Assembly: GCF_006352475.1 (NCBI RefSeq)
Contig: NZ_VCMZ01000001.1
Location: forward strand, 1,922,001-1,986,000
DNA: 64,000 bases
Origin: Acinetobacter pullicarnis
Lineage (GTDB): Bacteria > Pseudomonadota > Gammaproteobacteria > Pseudomonadales > Moraxellaceae
Reading direction: 5' to 3'
Shown here: positions 41,571 through 50,509 of the stretch, piece after piece
Numbering within the stretch: position 1 is the first letter of the stretch
How the letters are laid out: each line of letters opens with the position of its first letter
Translations under genes and position numbers: made by a program
The notes under the pieces: model-generated
The model's input: the letters and a program-made list of their open reading frames with translations, nothing else
Databases searched by the model: none
What the model was told of the DNA's origin: nothing

Positions 41571-44258
41571 ATGCTAGTAAAAAATAAATTTAGGAAGTCG
41601 ACACTGGCTTATGACATGCAGTGTATATTCCATACAAATGATATCAATAAATATTTGGTTTTCGGGATTTTTTTGAGTGCCTTTGTTGCACCGATTAGTT
41701 TTGCTCAAACAACAGCTGAAGTGGCGACACAGCCAAGTCAATCATTGAGTACACCCGTTGCCATTGAATTACCCGTGATTGACCCAGTGGTTGCCCCTTC
41801 AGATCCAGCAAAGGTTTCGAACGACACAGACAGTATGCAGCTCTTGCAGGAGCAGTCTCCACCCAATCCAAAGATTCAGTTTAAACCGATTGAATTTGAA
41901 GATTTGGAAGATTTGGCAATCAGTCCTGTTGATCAAAGCATGGCCAATGAAATTTATGCGGCGGCTGATGAAGCTAAAAAAGAGGCTGAGTTGGCGCGTA
42001 AAGAATCAACGCGTATTCCAGAACAAGTGGTTAAAGACAGTACTGTACAAGAAATCACAGAGATGACGCGTGCACCTGTCGACATTGATCAGTTGATGAA
42101 TTCAATTCAAGCTGACAGCAAAATTGTGGTTGAGGCGAACAGCGCAGGCAGAACCTTGAACAACCTCGTGCAAGATGAGTCTGAAGAACCTGTAAAAAAA
42201 TTAAATTTCTTGCAACGTATCGTCAATAAAGTACGCCCATCCAAAGACAATATTGTGGTTGCTGCCAAAATTACAGTGAGTGTCGAGGGTGCACCACCCA
42301 TTTTGGCGGAGAATATTAAGGCCAAACTTTCTGCATTTACTGTGGAGTCTTTTACCGAATATAGTTCTGCTGTTCCACAATTACGGGCACTCTCAAATCA
42401 AGCTGCGCAAGCCGTTGGTTATTATAATGCAGCCTTTAAATTTGAAAAAGTAACTGAAAGCAAAGTTAAAATTAAAGTGACTCCTGGGAATCCCGTTAAA
42501 GTTGAAGAAGAAGAAATTGCATTTTTTGGCGCAGGCGCAAATTTACCGCAATTTCGTGTGATTGGTGTATTACCAGACCTATATGTCGGTGATACCTTTA
42601 ATCATGGCTATTATGAAAAAACCAAAAGCCGAATTTTAGAAGCGGCAAGTAATAACGGATTTTTTGATGGCTACTGGCTTTTGCATGATGTCAGAGTGAA
42701 TCAACCTGAAAATACCGCAGACATCAATCTACGTTATGAAACCGGTTCACGTTATAAATTAGGTGAAGTTGAGTTTAGAATGAGCGATCCCTCTAAACCA
42801 TTCCCAATTAATTTAGATATTTTAAAAACCTTGGCGCCTTGGGAAGAAGGTGCCGATTATACCGCTTGGCGTGTGAATGGCTTGGCCAGTAATTTAACCA
42901 ACTCGCGTTATTTTAATTACACATTGGTCGATGCAATTAAACCCGACCCGATGGTTGTGCCTTTAGAACTTCCACCAGATATCCAAGCCTTGGTTGATCA
43001 ACAAAAAATCACTGAGTCTGAATTGGCGGGGCAAGCAACCAATAAAGTAACAGCAGTATCAGCAAAAGAAGTAACACAGACCATCGTGGATGAAAAACAA
43101 TTTGCGGGGACTGAGGTTTCTCCAGAAGCGGCACGTTCTATGCGTGTTGAAGATACCCAGCACACAGAAAAAGAAACAGAAGCTGAGCGTTTAAAAATAT
43201 TGGCACGTGAAGAAAAGCGTATTCCTGTGATTGTGACCTTAAATGCCGATCAGTTGAATAGTTTAGAAACAGGTTTGGGATATGGAACCGATACTGGTGT
43301 ACGCTTACGTAGCCAGTATCGTCGTGCCATCGTCAATCGTTATGGACATTCTTTTGATGCCAACTTAGAGGTTTCTCAAATACGTCAAGCAATCGATGGT
43401 CGTTATAATATTCCTTATACCCATCCATTGAATGATTATATTAGTTTGGTTGGTGGTTATGAACGTGAGGATCGCGATAATGTCGGTCCAGATATGAGTT
43501 TAGTGATTGAATCTGCAGTATTGGGTGCTGACCGTATTATTAAAGGCGCTCGAATGGATTGGCAGCATATATTTGGGGTGCGTTATCGTCTCGATCGTGT
43601 GACCCAACAAGGCGTTATTGATAATAGTGAAATCCCCGATGCTTTTGTTATTCCTGGTGCGCGGCCCGAACAAGAATCATTGTTGATGGGCTATGAAGTT
43701 TCTAAAACCTTAGCTGACCAACGAATTAATCCAACCCGTGGCTTTAAACAATCTTATAAACTTGAGTTGGGCAGTCGTTCTTTACTTACTGACACCAATA
43801 TGGCCATTATTAATACCAACTGGAAAGGATTATATTCATTTGGTGAAAATGATAATTACCAAGTGCTCGGTGGTGCTAATTTAGGCTATATCTTTGCGGA
43901 AGATTTTACCAGTGTTCCCTATAACTTGCGTTACTTTGCGGGTGGTGACCAAAGTATGCGTGGCTTCGATTATAAAAGTTTATCGCCAATGGAATATGGT
44001 TATAAAGTCGGTGGTCAAGCCTTGGCCGTGGGTACAGCCGAATTTAACTATCAGTTTAAAGAAGGCTGGCGCGCTGCCGTTTTTTCAGATTTCGGTAATG
44101 CTTATGACAAAACCTTTAGCAACGAAACTGAATATAGTGTCGGGGTCGGTTTACGTTGGCGCTCGCCAATCGGCCCAATTCGAATTGATGTGGCTTCAGG
44201 GATCTCGCAAGAAGGCAGCCCAATTCGTTTACACTTCTTTATTGGCTCACAACTTTAA
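41571..44258 (+). CDS. tamA: TamA-like Omp85-family outer-membrane protein
   Basis: TamA is the outer-membrane barrel of the translocation and assembly module, working with TamB. The 895-residue protein is longer than E. coli TamA (577). After a signal-like segment (YLVFGIFLSAFVAPISFA, about residues 27-44) it has a charged linker of about 190 residues with a DEAKKEAELARKEST helix. Next are POTRA-type repeats (SAFTVESFTEYSSAVPQLRA; RYKLGEVEFRM). Last comes the Omp85 barrel with GGDQSMRGFDYKSLSP (the RGF motif) and the end RIDVASGISQEGSP, closing in a hydrophobic final strand. tamB follows 110 bases later. Confidence 0.85.
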   Translation: MLVKNKFRKSTLAYDMQCIFHTNDINKYLVFGIFLSAFVAPISFAQTTAEVATQPSQSLSTPVAIELPVIDPVVAPSDPAKVSNDTDSMQLLQEQSPPNPKIQFKPIEFEDLEDLAISPVDQSMANEIYAAADEAKKEAELARKESTRIPEQVVKDSTVQEITEMTRAPVDIDQLMNSIQADSKIVVEANSAGRTLNNLVQDESEEPVKKLNFLQRIVNKVRPSKDNIVVAAKITVSVEGAPPILAENIKAKLSAFTVESFTEYSSAVPQLRALSNQAAQAVGYYNAAFKFEKVTESKVKIKVTPGNPVKVEEEEIAFFGAGANLPQFRVIGVLPDLYVGDTFNHGYYEKTKSRILEAASNNGFFDGYWLLHDVRVNQPENTADINLRYETGSRYKLGEVEFRMSDPSKPFPINLDILKTLAPWEEGADYTAWRVNGLASNLTNSRYFNYTLVDAIKPDPMVVPLELPPDIQALVDQQKITESELAGQATNKVTAVSAKEVTQTIVDEKQFAGTEVSPEAARSMRVEDTQHTEKETEAERLKILAREEKRIPVIVTLNADQLNSLETGLGYGTDTGVRLRSQYRRAIVNRYGHSFDANLEVSQIRQAIDGRYNIPYTHPLNDYISLVGGYEREDRDNVGPDMSLVIESAVLGADRIIKGARMDWQHIFGVRYRLDRVTQQGVIDNSEIPDAFVIPGARPEQESLLMGYEVSKTLADQRINPTRGFKQSYKLELGSRSLLTDTNMAIINTNWKGLYSFGENDNYQVLGGANLGYIFAEDFTSVPYNLRYFAGGDQSMRGFDYKSLSPMEYGYKVGGQALAVGTAEFNYQFKEGWRAAVFSDFGNAYDKTFSNETEYSVGVGLRWRSPIGPIRIDVASGISQEGSPIRLHFFIGSQL

Positions 44259-44368
44259 AGTGATTAAATAAATTGATTTTTCAGCGGTGAATGATCAGGG
44301 TGTTGCGTCAACCAGACTGGCTTAGATCAGATGACGCAAGCCTTGCATTAGAACATTAACCGATAACA

Positions 44369-47300
44369 ATGCATGAGAATATTGGAATGACGATGGTTGA
44401 AGTCGAACAGCAAGAACCACAGGCACCTCAACAGACTCCGAAAAAACGTTCGATTTTGCGCGGTGTAATCTATAGTTTTGTCTTTATTTTCGTGTGTTTG
44501 TTGGCCTCCATTGTGGTGATGGTCTCCACGGATAAAGGCAGTAAGTTTTTGCTTGATCGGGTGTTATCCACGCAGAGCCTGATCCAATACCAATATGAAA
44601 GCGGTAATATCGTTCAGGGTATTATCCTTAAAAATATTCGTATAGGTTTAACTGACTTAGAAATTAAAGTGGATCGCGCGGATGTCTCTTTGGGCTGGCG
44701 TGCAATTGTCAGTCGAGAAATCCATTTACGCCGTGCCAACATTTCAAATCTACAAGTGATTAACAGTGCGCCACCAAGCAATGAGCCTTTTAAGTTTAGT
44801 CCGATTAAATTGCCTTTTGTGCTGCGCTTAGACACGGTCAATCTCGATAAATTAGTGATTAAAAATGGCGAAACCGCGATTGATTTTAAACAGGTCTATT
44901 TAGAAGATGGCCTGTGGTCTGGGACGAAGTTGACGTTTGCTGATGCCAAAATGGATATGGGCTATTTGGCGCTTAAAAGTGCCTCTGGCAGTATGACCTT
45001 TGAAGGTAAATATCCGATTGATGCCAAGGCAGTGATCGATATTCCAGCACTACATAGTTTGAATATGAAGGATATTCATATTCATGCCCGTAATTCGCTA
45101 GACACGCTGCGTGTGGGTGTTGCGACTGAAACCCCCGATATGCTCACGGCATGGGCGGTATTACATCCTGTACGTCCAAATGTGCCGATGGTTGGGGCGG
45201 CAAATCTAAAAGACTATCATTGGCCACTGCTACAAGATCAGGAATTACTTTCAAAGCAAGGGATTATCAAATTCTCAGGTGATACTCAGTCATTGACACT
45301 CGATTTAGACACGGATATCAGTGGTAAAGATATTCCAGAAGGTCAGTATTCTGCGACGATGGTCACTGACTTGGTTAATCAATTAAATATTCAACAGTTT
45401 AATGCTCAGTTGATGGATGGTAGTGCCAATTTAAACGGTTTGGTGAGTTGGAAAGATCATGTGACTTGGGATATGAATGGTCGTCTTGATCGGCTGAATC
45501 CCAAAAATGAAATCATTCCCCAAGTGGTGCGTGACTTCTTACCACCAAGCTTGGATGCAGAAATTGGTTCTAAAGGTGAACTTAAAGATGGCTTAAAGCT
45601 CAATGCCAAAGTTGCTTTTGATCGTTATGAAACATGGAATCTTGAACTCAAGCAAGCTGAAGCCAAAAAACCAGATCATGCTGAGCCGATGCACCTCGAT
45701 GTGCAATGGAATAAAATTGATCGTGCGATGCCTTATATCGGCTGGTTGAATAGTCAGACGGGTAAAGTCAACATCGTACTGGATGGAGATAAACAAGATA
45801 TTGAATTGGCAACACAGATTGCCAAACATCCACAAGGCAGTCTGCCAGCGGGTGCCTATAAAGCAAAACTCAATATTAAAGACAATAATTTAAATGTTCC
45901 ATCATTTAGCTTGGCAGAAGGTAAAGGCAGTCTCAGTGGCCGTGCATTTGTCGAGTTGCCGACTGAAAAACGCTTGCTTAAATGGACTGCATTACTGAAT
46001 GCCAACAATTTCAATCCACAGCAAGTTGCTGCCGAAGCACCTTTTAACTTACTCAATGGTACGGTAAAGGCCAATGGTTATGCCAAGCCAAATCAACAGA
46101 TTATCAAATTGGATTCGGTTGATTTAACTGGGCAAATGCTCAATGCAGGTAAAACAGAAACGGTTAAATTAACGGGTAAAAGTACGGCAGCCTTACTATT
46201 TGCTGACGAAAAAGCTGGGGGGGCTTTCCGCAGCTTCGCCGTGCAATATGATGGTGCTTTAAATGCTTCGCAATTACAGCAAGGCAGTGGTCGTCTTAAA
46301 ATCAAAGTATCAGGCACACCCTCACTGATTAAAATTGGTCAGTTTGAACATGAAGGTATTGCAGGCGGCATATTTGCCAATGGCTTACTCAACTTGGAAG
46401 ATGGGGTTGCTTGGGATGTAAATGCCTCTTTGATCCGTTTTAAACCGCACTATTTTGTTTCTTCATTACGTGGGCAAGTATCAGGTAATGTGAAGTCTCA
46501 AGGGAAGTGGTCGGATAAGCTAAAACGTATCAGTATAGAAAAGCTAAATTTAGCGGGTGTGATCAACGACAAAGTATTACGTGGTCAAGGTAATTTGGCG
46601 GTGCTGCTCAATTCAACTCAAGACGGGTTGATGCCAGAACAATTTGAAGCCAATAATTTATTCCTGTCGTATGCGCGCAATCAACTTCAAGCGACTGGTA
46701 ATGCACAGAATCTTCGTTTAAAAGTGGATGCGCCGGCGTTATATGAATTGTATTCAGGCTTACGTGGTCGTGCTTATGGGTATTTAAATTTACAAGCCAA
46801 GCCGCGATTAAGTGCAACAGCCAATTTGGTGGTCGATAACTTTGCCTTTAATGGTCTGAGTGTTAAAAAAATCAGCTTGATTGGTGAGTTGCCGACTTCA
46901 GAGCGTGTTGCAACCACAATTAAGGCGCAAATGGATACCCTAAGATCGGGTGATCGTGAAATTCAACATGGTGCGATTACGTTAACCGGAACGCGTAAAG
47001 ATCATATTTTGCAGCTGCAAGGTTGGAACTATTATTCCAAGTTTTATGTACAGTTTGCTGGTGGTCTCAATGCAAATAACGACTGGTTAGGTCAAGTTCA
47101 AAAAGGTGAGTTCGACTCGGTTCGTGTTCATTTAAAACAAAATGCCAATGCACCAATCATCTATACCGCAGCCAAGTCATCGCTTTATGTGGGACAGCAT
47201 TGTTGGGCCAGTGATCAGAGTCAACTTTGCTTTGATCAGCCGATACAGGTTAGTCCAGCACGTGGCAATGTTTCCTTCCTAACGAAAAATATCGACTTAA

Positions 47301-48907
47301 AAGACTTCGCAGCCTTTATGCCAGAAGGTCTGGCCCTTACTGGTAAGGTCAATGGTTATGCCAAAGCATCGTGGGCACAAGGGGCTAAACCGAAAATTGA
47401 TGCACGTTTAGTGACACGCAATGGTGAGCTAGGCTTGTCTGCTGCAGATCCAGATGATGTTGCGTCAACTTTAAGTTATGACGAAGCCAGTGTTATTGCC
47501 AAAAGCATCAATGACAAACTGTTATTAAGGGTTGATCTTAAGGCACCGAATATCGGAACAGGTTATGCCAATGTACTGGTTGATCCATATTCAGCCAGTA
47601 AAAATATGAGAGGTGAAGTGGCCTTCAATGAAGTGCAACTTAAAATCTTTAAACCTTTTATTGCCGACGTTCGTAAAATGGACGGCAGTTTATCGCTGGC
47701 AGGAAAAATTGGGGGCACCTTAACAGATCCGTTATTTGATGGCGAAATGCGCTTAAAAAATGGCGTATTTAGCATGGCTTCATTGCCTATCGATCTAAAC
47801 AACATGCAGCTTTATTCCTCTATTCGCCAAAATCATGCCAGCATTAACGGGGCATTTAACAGTGGTGTTGGAGTCGGTCATCTGACGGGTGAGATTGATT
47901 GGAAAAATGATCCGCGCATTCAATTGCGTTTAAAAGGCAATAACTTAACAGTTCGCCAAGCGCCATTGGTCACTGCCGTGGTCAACACTGACATGGAAGT
48001 GGATGTATTGCCATTGAGTCGTCGCGTTACAGTGAATGGTAAGGTGGAAATTCCTCGGGCCTTGATTTCAATGCCAGAGTCGAGCCCAGATGTGGTCAAC
48101 TTGTCTCCAGATGTACGTGTTGTACGTCAAGGTGATGATCAGTTGGCAATTCTACGTGCAGCTAAACCGTGGGATATTCGTGCAAATATTTCAGTTAGCT
48201 TGGGCAATCAAGTGATTTTCCAAGGCTTTAATAGTCGTATTCCGTTGATTGGGCGTCTAGATTTGACCCAACGGGGTTTAGAAACTGCAATGCGTGCCAA
48301 CGGTGCAATTGGGGTCAGTCAAAAAGTAACCATTGAAGCCTATGGGCAAAACTTGGATTTGACCCGTGCAATTGCACGTTTTAATGGCCCGCTCTCCAAC
48401 CCAACCCTAGATGTTGAAACCCGTAAAAACGTTTCAGGCAGCCTGATAGGGGTGCGTGTAACAGGTACAGCGACCAGCCCAAGCATTCAAATTTATAATG
48501 ATGCTGGTTTATCTCAGCAAGAAGCCTTGAATGCCTTAATTACTGGGCGAATCAATGAAGGTGGCAGTGGTCTGAGCAATACAGAAGGCTTTAAATCTGA
48601 TGTAAATAATACCATCGCTGCTGCGGGGATTAGTTTGGGTCTAGGGGGGACGCGTGCCTTTACCAATCAAATTGGCCGTACTTTTGGTTTAAGTGGTTTG
48701 GCACTCGATGCACAAGGGACCGGTGATGATACTCAAGTGAGTGTAACGGGTTATATTACACCAGACTTATATATTCGTTATGGTGTCGGCGTATTTACCC
48801 CAGTCAATAAACTGACTTTACGTTATCAGATGAATAAGCGCTTATATCTTGAGGCGAGTGAGTCGGTGGAAAAAGCCATCGATGTCTTCTATCACTGGCG
48901 CTTCTAG
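44369..48907 (+). CDS. tamB: TamB-like translocation and assembly module protein
   Basis: TamB is a very long inner-membrane-anchored periplasmic protein that bridges to the outer membrane and helps lipid or barrel-protein transfer. The 1512-residue product has a short cytoplasmic start, one membrane helix (about residues 30-52: GVIYSFVFIFVCLLASIVVM), then over 1300 residues of beta-rich repeats. It ends in the DUF490/TamB core with LSQQEALNALITGR, GFKSDVNNTIAAAGISLGLGG, and YITPDLYIRYGVGVFTP. The exact start is uncertain: ATG at 44369, 44387 or 44393. It forms a unit with tamA and ends in a strong terminator. Confidence 0.92.
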   Translation: MHENIGMTMVEVEQQEPQAPQQTPKKRSILRGVIYSFVFIFVCLLASIVVMVSTDKGSKFLLDRVLSTQSLIQYQYESGNIVQGIILKNIRIGLTDLEIKVDRADVSLGWRAIVSREIHLRRANISNLQVINSAPPSNEPFKFSPIKLPFVLRLDTVNLDKLVIKNGETAIDFKQVYLEDGLWSGTKLTFADAKMDMGYLALKSASGSMTFEGKYPIDAKAVIDIPALHSLNMKDIHIHARNSLDTLRVGVATETPDMLTAWAVLHPVRPNVPMVGAANLKDYHWPLLQDQELLSKQGIIKFSGDTQSLTLDLDTDISGKDIPEGQYSATMVTDLVNQLNIQQFNAQLMDGSANLNGLVSWKDHVTWDMNGRLDRLNPKNEIIPQVVRDFLPPSLDAEIGSKGELKDGLKLNAKVAFDRYETWNLELKQAEAKKPDHAEPMHLDVQWNKIDRAMPYIGWLNSQTGKVNIVLDGDKQDIELATQIAKHPQGSLPAGAYKAKLNIKDNNLNVPSFSLAEGKGSLSGRAFVELPTEKRLLKWTALLNANNFNPQQVAAEAPFNLLNGTVKANGYAKPNQQIIKLDSVDLTGQMLNAGKTETVKLTGKSTAALLFADEKAGGAFRSFAVQYDGALNASQLQQGSGRLKIKVSGTPSLIKIGQFEHEGIAGGIFANGLLNLEDGVAWDVNASLIRFKPHYFVSSLRGQVSGNVKSQGKWSDKLKRISIEKLNLAGVINDKVLRGQGNLAVLLNSTQDGLMPEQFEANNLFLSYARNQLQATGNAQNLRLKVDAPALYELYSGLRGRAYGYLNLQAKPRLSATANLVVDNFAFNGLSVKKISLIGELPTSERVATTIKAQMDTLRSGDREIQHGAITLTGTRKDHILQLQGWNYYSKFYVQFAGGLNANNDWLGQVQKGEFDSVRVHLKQNANAPIIYTAAKSSLYVGQHCWASDQSQLCFDQPIQVSPARGNVSFLTKNIDLKDFAAFMPEGLALTGKVNGYAKASWAQGAKPKIDARLVTRNGELGLSAADPDDVASTLSYDEASVIAKSINDKLLLRVDLKAPNIGTGYANVLVDPYSASKNMRGEVAFNEVQLKIFKPFIADVRKMDGSLSLAGKIGGTLTDPLFDGEMRLKNGVFSMASLPIDLNNMQLYSSIRQNHASINGAFNSGVGVGHLTGEIDWKNDPRIQLRLKGNNLTVRQAPLVTAVVNTDMEVDVLPLSRRVTVNGKVEIPRALISMPESSPDVVNLSPDVRVVRQGDDQLAILRAAKPWDIRANISVSLGNQVIFQGFNSRIPLIGRLDLTQRGLETAMRANGAIGVSQKVTIEAYGQNLDLTRAIARFNGPLSNPTLDVETRKNVSGSLIGVRVTGTATSPSIQIYNDAGLSQQEALNALITGRINEGGSGLSNTEGFKSDVNNTIAAAGISLGLGGTRAFTNQIGRTFGLSGLALDAQGTGDDTQVSVTGYITPDLYIRYGVGVFTPVNKLTLRYQMNKRLYLEASESVEKAIDVFYHWRF

Positions 48908-48922
48908 GATAAAAACGACCCC

Positions 48923-48953
48923 AATAGCCCAATGCAGATTGGGCTATTTTTTT
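48923..48953 (+). terminator. Terminator after tamB
   Basis: An 11-bp stem AATAGCCCAAT / ATTGGGCTATT with loop GCAG is followed by a T-run from 48947. It is 15 bases after the tamB stop. Confidence 0.9.
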
Positions 48954-49090
48954 ATTTTAGGCTTGCTCTAATCTGCTCTTTTGGGCACTCGTTGCCATTA
49001 TCACGCTTTTTTGTTTCACTGAAGGCTGTAAAAATATGCCGTATTCAGTATGATAGTGCGCAGAGAAATGCAGATATGGGTAAGTAGGTT

Positions 49091-49465
49091 ATGAACAAAT
49101 GGGTTGTAATATTGGGCGCTGGTTTATTATTGAGCTTGAGTGCATGTACAGAAAAGAAAGTCGCGACGCCTGAAGAACTGTGGCATGGCTACTGTACCAG
49201 TATTGGCAATGCTGCTCGTACCATTACTTTGGATCGTCAAAATGGGATTACGCGAGAAGAAGCGACTGCCTATGCTGAGAAAGTCACTGATGTGACCACC
49301 AATACCTTTCTAATGGGACAAATTGAAAAAGTTTATAGTTTCCCTGCAGATCAACTTAAAGTCGATAAAGATGCGTTACAGGCCAAGTTCAAACAAGAAG
49401 CCACGGATCTATGCTTAAAAACACCTTATGATCCAAATAAAATGCCAGATTACAAAGCATTTTAA
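49091..49465 (+). CDS. Small unknown lipoprotein
   Basis: This encodes 124 residues. The signal MNKWVVILGAGLLLSLSAC has lipobox LSAC with Cys19 as the lipidated residue. The mature part is helical and charged (TPEELWHGYCTSIGNAARTI, then REEATAYAEKVTDVTTNT) with a second Cys pair (YC...LCLKTP) that may form a disulfide. No family is recognised. Good start: ATG after GGGTAAGTAGGTT, with a purine-rich site at about -10. Confidence 0.7.
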   Translation: MNKWVVILGAGLLLSLSACTEKKVATPEELWHGYCTSIGNAARTITLDRQNGITREEATAYAEKVTDVTTNTFLMGQIEKVYSFPADQLKVDKDALQAKFKQEATDLCLKTPYDPNKMPDYKAF

Positions 49466-49519
49466 GCCACAGACTTTTAGATTGTATAAAATAATTTAAT
49501 TCAGCAGGAGTAACTTGAA

Positions 49520-49691
49520 ATGCAACAACCGCAGCGGGTTACGCCTGTACTTCGAATTTTTGATTTGAGCAAAGCCAAAGAATTTTATATTGATTTTCTC
49601 GACTTCAACTGAGAAAACAGCATGGCATACCCTTGAGCTTTCAATCGTTGATCCATTTGCAAATCGACTAACCTTTTGGAAGGATCAATAA
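49520..49691 (+). pseudogene. Collapsed glyoxalase/bleomycin-resistance-family gene
   Basis: The plus strand starts with MQQPQRVTPVLRIFDLSKAK, then EFYIDFLDFN and TGA at 49610-49612; AGGAG lies just before the ATG. Directly after, in another frame, comes TAWHTLELSIVDPFANRLTFW, then KDQ and TAA at 49689-49691. These are the beginning and end of a VOC-family glyoxalase-like protein (usually about 120 residues) with the middle lost and the frame shifted. It is a clear deletion remnant; a working product is not possible. Confidence 0.8.
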
Positions 49692-49822
49692 TCCCAACTT
49701 GCCTTACTCGAATTGCTGAATAAAAGGACATTTTCGATCTTTAAATCTTATATCACTCTGTAGAAAAGCTTATCTGAATAGTTAATAATGGATTGGCCGA
49801 ATCAGGATTTAAGGAGTAGGAA

Positions 49823-50092
49823 ATGAATGTTGTTGCCTATTTACACAATGCAGATTTAATCATAGAAGATGAACAGGGCGCTGCGATTATCGGTGGGAGT
49901 CATTATGTACTGAGTCTCGGTGATCGCGTTTTCATAGAACAAGCAATTGATGAACAAGCAAAAATATACCAAGTGCAAATTTCTTTTGGCAGTGCAGAGC
50001 ATTTAAGCTTGCATCAAGATCAAATTCAACTGAAATTCCAAGGCTGTCACGAGAGCTTAAAGCAGTACCTGCATAATAAAAAAGTGCATTAA
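49823..50092 (+). CDS. Unknown short protein
   Basis: This encodes 89 residues, probably cytoplasmic. The middle is a short beta-rich run (VVAYLHNADLIIEDEQGAAI, then GGSHYVLSLGDRVFIEQAI) with a final helix. AAGGAGTAGGAA lies directly before the ATG, a good ribosome site that supports it as real. No family is recognised and its neighbours do not suggest a role. Confidence 0.55.
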   Translation: MNVVAYLHNADLIIEDEQGAAIIGGSHYVLSLGDRVFIEQAIDEQAKIYQVQISFGSAEHLSLHQDQIQLKFQGCHESLKQYLHNKKVH

Positions 50093-50119
50093 TCTGCAAT
50101 CACAGCACATCATCAATCA

Positions 50120-50161
50120 AAATGATGACTCAGTTAGTCACTTTCCAGTCTGGGTCATTTT
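50120..50161 (+). terminator. Possible terminator after the 89-residue protein
   Basis: AATGATGACTCAG pairs imperfectly with CTGGGTCATT, followed by TTTTT. The match is partial, so the call is tentative. Confidence 0.4.
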
Positions 50162-50186
50162 TAAATCGTATCTACTTATTCATCAT

Positions 50187-50444
50187 TTACTGAAAAAATA
50201 TAGATAAACGCATGAATTTTAGCCTTATTGTATTGTATTTCAGCTGTTTTTTAGACAAAGGGATTAATCCTTTGGTATAGCTATATTTTTCGGGGTGAAA
50301 GCCATACAATGTTGCGTAGTTGAACGAAACTAGATGCAAGATTTGTTGAATCGCATATTTATTTAAAAAATAATGGTCATCACGAATAAACACGTCACTT
50401 GCATTAACTTTTGCCTTGATTTTTAGTAGAATTTGATCGTCCAT
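50187..50444 (-). CDS. Unknown short protein divergent from acnB
   Basis: This encodes 85 residues beginning MDDQILLKIKAKVNASDVFI, with YFLNKYAIQQILHLVSFNYA in the middle and a basic hydrophobic C-terminus. It is AT-rich and has no good ribosome site. It lies 65 bases from the acnB start and is transcribed away from it. It could be a real small gene or a chance frame; I give it modest weight. Confidence 0.35.
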   Translation of the reverse strand: MDDQILLKIKAKVNASDVFIRDDHYFLNKYAIQQILHLVSFNYATLYGFHPEKYSYTKGLIPLSKKQLKYNTIRLKFMRLSIFFQ

Positions 50445-50509
50445 ATTATCTGTAAAGCTTTTGACAAGCTGGAATTTACAGGCAATTTTTTAAAAAGAGG
50501 AATTACACT

